DNA from: Hydractinia symbiolongicarpus
Taxonomy: Eukaryota > Cnidaria > Hydrozoa > Anthoathecata > Hydractiniidae
Direction: 5' to 3'
Assembly (NCBI RefSeq): GCF_029227915.1
Contig: NC_079884.1
Span: 558,001-622,000, forward strand
DNA: 64,000 bases
Shown one piece after another: positions 57,660 through 64,000 of the stretch; the stretch's first letter is position 1, and each line of letters opens with the position of its first letter. Both the position numbers and the translations under genes were made by a program. Under the pieces are notes generated by a model, which saw only the letters and a program-made list of their open reading frames with translations, had not been told where the DNA came from and searched no databases.

Positions 57660-60600
57660 ATTGACAGCCGTTTTAATTTATCGCTCATTAAAAGCATTCT
57701 TAATTTCCCGTATATTGTTTTAACGAGTAGATTTGATAACACCTAAATTATTCTAATTAAGTCATCTAGATTCGCAATTACGTTCGTTAAACAATGATAA
57801 ATGGCATAAATTTCTTTTTCTTGCGGTTTTTGAAAGGTTGTGAAAGTTCATAAAATAAGAGAAAAAGAGTTAAAATCGTTAAATATGCGCATTACATCGT
57901 ATTATAGGTTTATTGTCATGTTAATGTCTTCCTACGCGTTGCTTTAACAACATATCCAGAACAATCGAGAATCACTCATGCTGAAAAAGATTCTTTTGTT
58001 TCTTTTTTTGTCAGAACATTGTGGATGACTCAAATTGTATTTAAATAAAAAAAAGATGCAGTTTTCCATGCTTTAAAAATGCTGAGAAAAAACATTGTAA
58101 TACATACATAAAACTTCATTATGATATGCAATTCTGCTCAATGTGATTCTTTTTGATTGCTGTATGATGTCTTATTTGGCTAATGTAGAAAATAGAAATA
58201 AAAAAAATCATATTTTCACACCAGACATAACCATTATTGATTGGTTTATACCATAAATGAGAGTTGAAGGATATTGTTTAATTACACTTAAACTATGGAG
58301 CCAACATCAAAATGTTTTCTTTGAAATTTTAATACCAAAATATCCTGCATGCTTTGCGTCTTATTTTGATTTAAATTGTTTTCGTTAGTTTGTTGCTATA
58401 AACAAACAGGAAGTACAAAATAAAGAACGGAAAGAAAACATCGCTTGTGCACATTTCATGCAATTTATTTGCCAACTCAATTTCAAAACTTGATGAAGCA
58501 TCTAATTTAAGTCGTTGTTGTGGTATGGGAAAGTTTAGCTCATGTCCAAAACATTGTTCCCACTCTTATGTAAAATCTATTCTTCTATATATTCTGTAAT
58601 AACTCATTAGAAGTAATAGTGGTCGGCTAATAAATTTGTGTTCTACTTAGCTGAAATCTGAACGATACTCCATGGTAATTACCATTTAATGCCATATTTA
58701 AACGAAGCCGCGCTTGTATGAGTCATTTCTAGAAAAATATGCACAATTTCAGTTCCAAAATTTCCCCCCTTGAATATTTTATTTTATAATTACAAAAGGA
58801 AATTTGGCTTGTCATATCTTTTTACCCTTATTCAGTAAATCATTTTAAAAAACAGTTTAGGTTTAGGAAATTTAAAATTCAATAGGCAATACCATGCGGA
58901 TATTAGGACTAATAGATCTTTTCCAGATGTCGTTATGGTATGGTGCGGAAACTTGCTTCATACTCGGTTTTTCTGAGCTACAGAACAAAGAAGAAAGGAG
59001 TGAATATATGTTTCCGTTCATTCTCTTTCAGAGTACTAATCTTTTGACATTTTGCTTAATATTTCTTTTAATCGTTTTTTGATTTACCTAACAGTCGGAA
59101 GTATGTGAAAGGATGATTTAGAGCAAAAGAAATTAAAATCGAGTTTAAAAGAAATAATTTATAACCTCCACATGTCGCAACTTCAATTCTTTCTTTTCCC
59201 CTTAAAAAGTCTGCAATTTTAACTAAGGCATACGTGAACTTTCATGGAGCATCATCACTGGCAGTTTCGGTATAAGTTCAATATAACCATGAAAATTAAA
59301 AGACCTGTTTCTCTGCAAATTTCCATAGTTAAACTCACCCACACATTTTAAGCCACGCAGATTAGAATACACTGTGACAAAGAAATATATTTGGCATTTG
59401 ACTAGCAAAGGCTATTGTTGTCTAATTAGCTACCATGCTTTGTGTAAATGCATTGACCGTTTGCTTTCCTGTTCGCAACGTGGTTAAAAGTTTCTATTGT
59501 TCTAAGATTACAAATGATGCTTTGTTGACGATTCTATGAATAGAGTGACGGTTGGCGTAAAAATTCAGAGTCAATGTTGTATTTCGGAACATGTTTTTAA
59601 GAGTTAATTGTTCTCCTTTTGATACTTCACGTTTTTATAATTTCCCCTTAAAAATCATTTCAATGGAGAGGTTAATGTCCAAAATATATACGAACATCAT
59701 AAAAAGATTTGTTGTACAAGATTTTCTCCTTCTTTTCCGCAAAGCTGAAAGCATTTCTCAATTTGTGGTGAAAACGCAATATAAGTGACGTTCTTAATAA
59801 AATCTCGTTAACAGGAAACCATTTCTCCTAAATCATTTATATTGGGAAAAAGGAGTGACAATCAGCAAACTTGAGCTGATTTAATTGGCATTTAACTTTT
59901 CTATTGTTAATCAAGCACAATCGCAATTATAGTCTTGATGGCGTAAGGTCATCTCTTGTTGAAATCGTCAGTGTCTTTAAGCATGATGTACCTTCCGGAG
60001 GATTTCTTTCTATTGCGCACAAATGAATGTATATCGGCGGAAGCCAATGTCATTCAACGATCTTGAACCTATAGAAATGAAACAAATTTAACTTTCTAAG
60101 ATTCTTTGATCTGTTGGAATTACCAAAATCAGGATATTTTTTTCTTTTTTAAGCTTCATGCAAAACAAATATTCATTTTCTTAATACTTGCAAGGTTACT
60201 TCTTTCACAAAAGTACCAATATTTATTTTTAACTGTTGACTAACAGTCATGAGTTCATCTATTGGCCGATAAAGGTGAGTAACCTCACATTTGGTGGATG
60301 AGGGAGGAGGAAGGCGGAAGAGGGCGAAAAACGATGGCAGTATTATAAGCATTTTAATATTATTTAACTGAGTAAATTATTTTCAGGTCAAACCACAGTG
60401 GGATCCAATCTTGTTCTGATGTGCAGAAACAGAAACCTACTTGATTAACATGTCCGTTAATTTTCAGTTTTTTAGTGCCGCAATAGACATTACCATGCAC
60501 TCTTTTTCATTGGGATTCTTTGAGACAATTAAGGGTGGTATGCGTGACAAACAATGACAGCGATATTCGTCATCGGTCTTACAAATTATTTTGATGAAGT

Positions 60601-63600
60601 TTATCATTTAATTAATCGCAAATATATTCCTCGTTTGTACATTTTGAATCATGCGTTTGAAAAATAAATTCGTTATTAGAACGAGCGTGTTACGATTGCA
60701 TCAAACAAATAGGGTAAAAAAATATACTAGCTTTGAAATGAAGTTAATGTTGGTAAAATTAGACAAGAAAAAAGGAAAAACAAACAATGATAGAAGTATC
60801 AGTTAGATTGGTGACGATTGGAAACCGGAAAGTGGTTTTTGACGCAGGTAGAAAGTTGCTGAAGTGGTTTGTACAAGTTTGGAGTTACGTAATCTCGCAA
60901 TATACTAAACAAAAGATTTAAACGTTTGTGAAAAATATCTAAGCGACCAACGCTGCCGGGGATTTAAAGATAGCAAAGTCATAGTGGTTTAAAATAATAG
61001 CAAATCCGATACACAGTCAGCAGATTTCGTGGACGTGTTATGCAATTTTTTATTCAATAACACGGAAGTGAGATGAATTATAAAAATAAGGTCAAAAAGT
61101 TAGTCAATTGTGACTAATGAATTATACCTCATTTTTATTTTTCGTGCATTGTCTAAAAGCGTAGGAGAGAGGAACATTGAGATCGTTCTAATTGGCTACT
61201 TAAATATCACGTGCACCTCCCCTTTTCATTGTTGCCCTTTGATTTAGATAAAACAATTTCGTCCTCAAAGAGAAACATTATTGTTTTTCGCGGATATGGC
61301 TGATTGATTTATCTCACTTGTTTCGCCCACGATGCGCATTGTAGTTTTCCTCTTCGAAATATTTTGTCTCTCACATTTTCAGTTTTAGACAAGATAAAAT
61401 ACTGGATAGCATTAAAAATAAACAGAATTTAAAGTATGTCAGAGAAGCTAGATCTGTAGCTGTAATTTGCAGTGGAATTTTTTTGTTGAAAAGAGAATTC
61501 AGGCAACACTTCAGTAAAAATAACTTTAGAAATAACTCAGGATGCTTTGTTGCTAAAATGTTGCTTATTTCAATAATTCCAAGAATTAATCGTAAAAAGG
61601 AAAACAAAGAACTTTTATGTTGCATGATGGAAAGCTTTATGTTCGCCACGTCATTTTGTATATTTTGTGTCATTTAATAAAAAGCAACAAAATCTTGAAA
61701 CTTTAGTGTATTTTCAATTTTTCATTGAATCTAACACCTTTCTAATTTGTTGTTTCTAAGAACTCTCAGTACGGTCACGTCGCCCTTGTTAAAAATCAAA
61801 CAAACAGAAGTAGTTGTCTGTCGTTCAGAATCAAAATAATTACAACAGACTACCTTGGGGCAGACCTTTTCTCTATTTTTTTGTCTTCTTTTGATTAAAA
61901 CTTTTGAAATTTTACTTTTAACGCTAATCCGTAACACATCTTTTTTATATAAGAAAGGTAGTCTGGATGTTTTTAAAAATAGAAAAAATATCACTGTTAT
62001 ATATTATTAAATAATATCTTTTGATAATAAAAATTTTAAAATAAAAATAAAATAAATAACGAAACATATAAAAAGTTCAACCACTATGTTTTCGTGCTTG
62101 TTCCCATTTTATTTTTTAAATCAATTCAACTGAATTAATCAAAGTATAATATCCCAAGACAACAACAACAGACAACAAAAATAATCGCGGCAGACAAAAA
62201 ACAATTTTCACAAGCTAAATAAGCAAAATAAAATAAGAAGCGGTAAGATTAAAATTTGCGAAAATTGTTCCCTTTTTTATTAGATAGAATTAGTATGATT
62301 ATGTAAATATAATAATGCGAAAGTCATTTGGAGATAATTATAATTTCTTTCACTTTTTGACGTCACCGAGTTTTAGTTTCCTTTTTATTGATCTCTTTGA
62401 GCACGATTTTTTCCCAGACTTATTCATCAGATTATTGTTGTGAAAAATTAAGCTGTATATGGGAGGAGAGAAGTTAATTATCTTTATATCAATTTTGTGG
62501 AGGATTACAGAATAGAAGTAGTTGTGGACTGTGTATCTAATTCTTTTGTATTCTGTATAGTAATGACATCTTTTGACTGAAATTTGTCTGACGTCAGTAT
62601 TGTAATTGTTATGACCCGCTGGATTGAATCAAATAATCAGACTGTAAAATCTCTTTGAAGTGTATATTCGTAGGATAAAAAATCATCTTAAAAAGTGGCT
62701 GTTTAGGAGGAAATGCGTAAACCGCAAATTTACCGCACGGCTAGTATCTTGAAATATTGAGACCAATTTACTTAATTTAATATTTGGAAAATTTGACATA
62801 TGATTATTAGTGAACTATAGTCTTTACAAATTTCGTCAAAATAAAATTTAAGTTAACATTGCTACGCCAAATCGAGTATTTACAGCTCACATTTTTCATT
62901 TATTTTCATTTTAACAACGACAGTGTACATCTTTCTGTGCACTTTATATAACTTTTACCAGCGCATTATTTTCCTTCTTTCGATTAAAAATTAGGATAAC
63001 GAGATGCCAAGCGTATTGCTATGAGCAAAGAAACGGAAAAAATTACATTTCATCATAATGCAAAATTTTTCGCAGTTTGTTTAAATACATATAAAAGGCC
63101 ATTCTTTAAGAACAAACGAACATTAATCAAATTCAGCCTTGATGGAATTAGAAAGAGCTGTCAAATAAATTTGCGATGACGCAGTTCGACAGAAACAAAT
63201 GTCCACTCTATTTTTTGCTAATTTCTGTCTCCTTTTTAATTACATAATTAGTTTTGGTAAATAATAAGTAAAAAGGTTGGAAATGAGTATGAAAAAATTG
63301 GCGCCTTTAAACTACAATGCCTTATTGAAAAATTACAGCCTTAAATGAAGTAACTCAAACATCATCATTTTCCTTATTATATAAATTATACAAGGCAAGT
63401 CAAGATTTTTTTAATTACCAATATACATTTTGACTAAGATTTAGTGATACCTATTTTTTGTATGTTTGCTAACAAATACTCATTATTCGCACTATAATAA
63501 CATTACGTGTAAATTCTCTGTGACATTGCAATTTGCCATAGTATCTGCTAGTTTGAGTTTGGTCTTAAATCTAATTTCTGTACGTCTTATAATCGTGTCC

Positions 63601-64000
63601 TTGCTTGATCATGGTTTTTAACAACTGTGTTAAAGAGTTGACTACTAAGAGCCAATATTCGGCTCAATTTATAGTTATGTCAGAACAAATTTGTTGCATC
63701 ATGAGCAAGAACAAGTTTTTTGTTGAGAATGACGGTGTGTTTGGTAGGAGAAGCAACGCAACTTTTAGAATGATTTGTATCCCTAAATAAAGTGTTCTTA
63801 GCAAATATTCGGCCCAATTTTATTTAATGCTTAGATACCAGACAATTTTAAAACTTAAGATTTTTATTACAACACTACCATGAACTACAAGCTAAAACGC
63901 AGTGAAATTCAAATTCAATAAAAAGAGAAGACGTTTTGAAGTTTCCTTTCTCCATAAAAATAACTTAAATTGTCAGCTGTATCAACCCGTCTCAATCTAA
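57660..64000. other. Gene-poor stretch upstream of the GFI1-like gene
   Basis: About 6.3 kb of AT-rich sequence without a recognisable gene, RNA gene or complete mobile element. It could hold distal enhancers for the zinc-finger gene, but nothing in it is identifiable by eye. Short frames (58894-59082, 59591-59788, 61371-61673, 63605-63790) lack any supporting feature. Confidence 0.4.

Overview
The window is animal nuclear DNA, AT-rich (roughly two thirds A+T by eye), with GT-AG introns, large gene-poor stretches and many short inverted-repeat transposons. Gene content (a complete TTI1 orthologue, two SLC22-type transporters, a GFI1-type SNAG/zinc-finger repressor) shows a metazoan. A P2X7-ballast-type pseudogene, consensus 3' splice sites 7-12 nt in front of three start codons (as expected for spliced-leader trans-splicing, known in hydrozoans), and abundant TAGC/GCTAG-rich and TTCGCGAA-rich repeats fit a cnidarian, probably a hydrozoan. 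This placement is inference, not proof.

Layout. 0-5 kb: non-coding DNA with a degenerate ~130-bp repeat and a 38-bp tandem duplication. 5.0-10.8 kb: two tandem, intronless SLC22-like transporter genes on the minus strand (547 and 532 aa). 10.8-16.6 kb: non-coding DNA with transposon ends, a minus-strand gene relic (13.5-13.9 kb), a discoidin/F-lectin-like relic (14.4-14.8 kb) and a MITE with a perfect 25-bp central hairpin. 16.7-24.6 kb: an eight-exon TTI1 gene on the minus strand, 1072 aa when the exons are joined, all splice phases consistent. A fold-back element (24.7-25.4 kb) sits directly in front of it.

25-55 kb: a long gene-poor region with a tRNA-derived SINE (27.2-27.6 kb), a TACGGAG palindromic minisatellite (29.2-30.0 kb), a decayed reverse transcriptase (30.9-31.5 kb), minisatellites (33.4 and 40.3 kb), several fold-back elements, one possible secreted micro-protein (50.9-51.1 kb) and the most interesting object: a 1.44-kb element flanked by TTAA with 13-bp terminal inverted repeats that carries a degraded copy of a P2X7-type ballast-domain gene (47.5-48.95 kb). 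55.9-57.7 kb: a two-exon GFI1-like gene (226 aa; SNAG plus four C2H2 fingers) with a TATA box upstream. 57.7-64 kb: no recognisable gene.

The four confident genes are not one pathway: solute transport (two SLC22-like genes), assembly and stability of PIK-related kinases (TTI1, TTT complex), and transcriptional repression in cell-fate control (GFI1-like). All four are on the minus strand.
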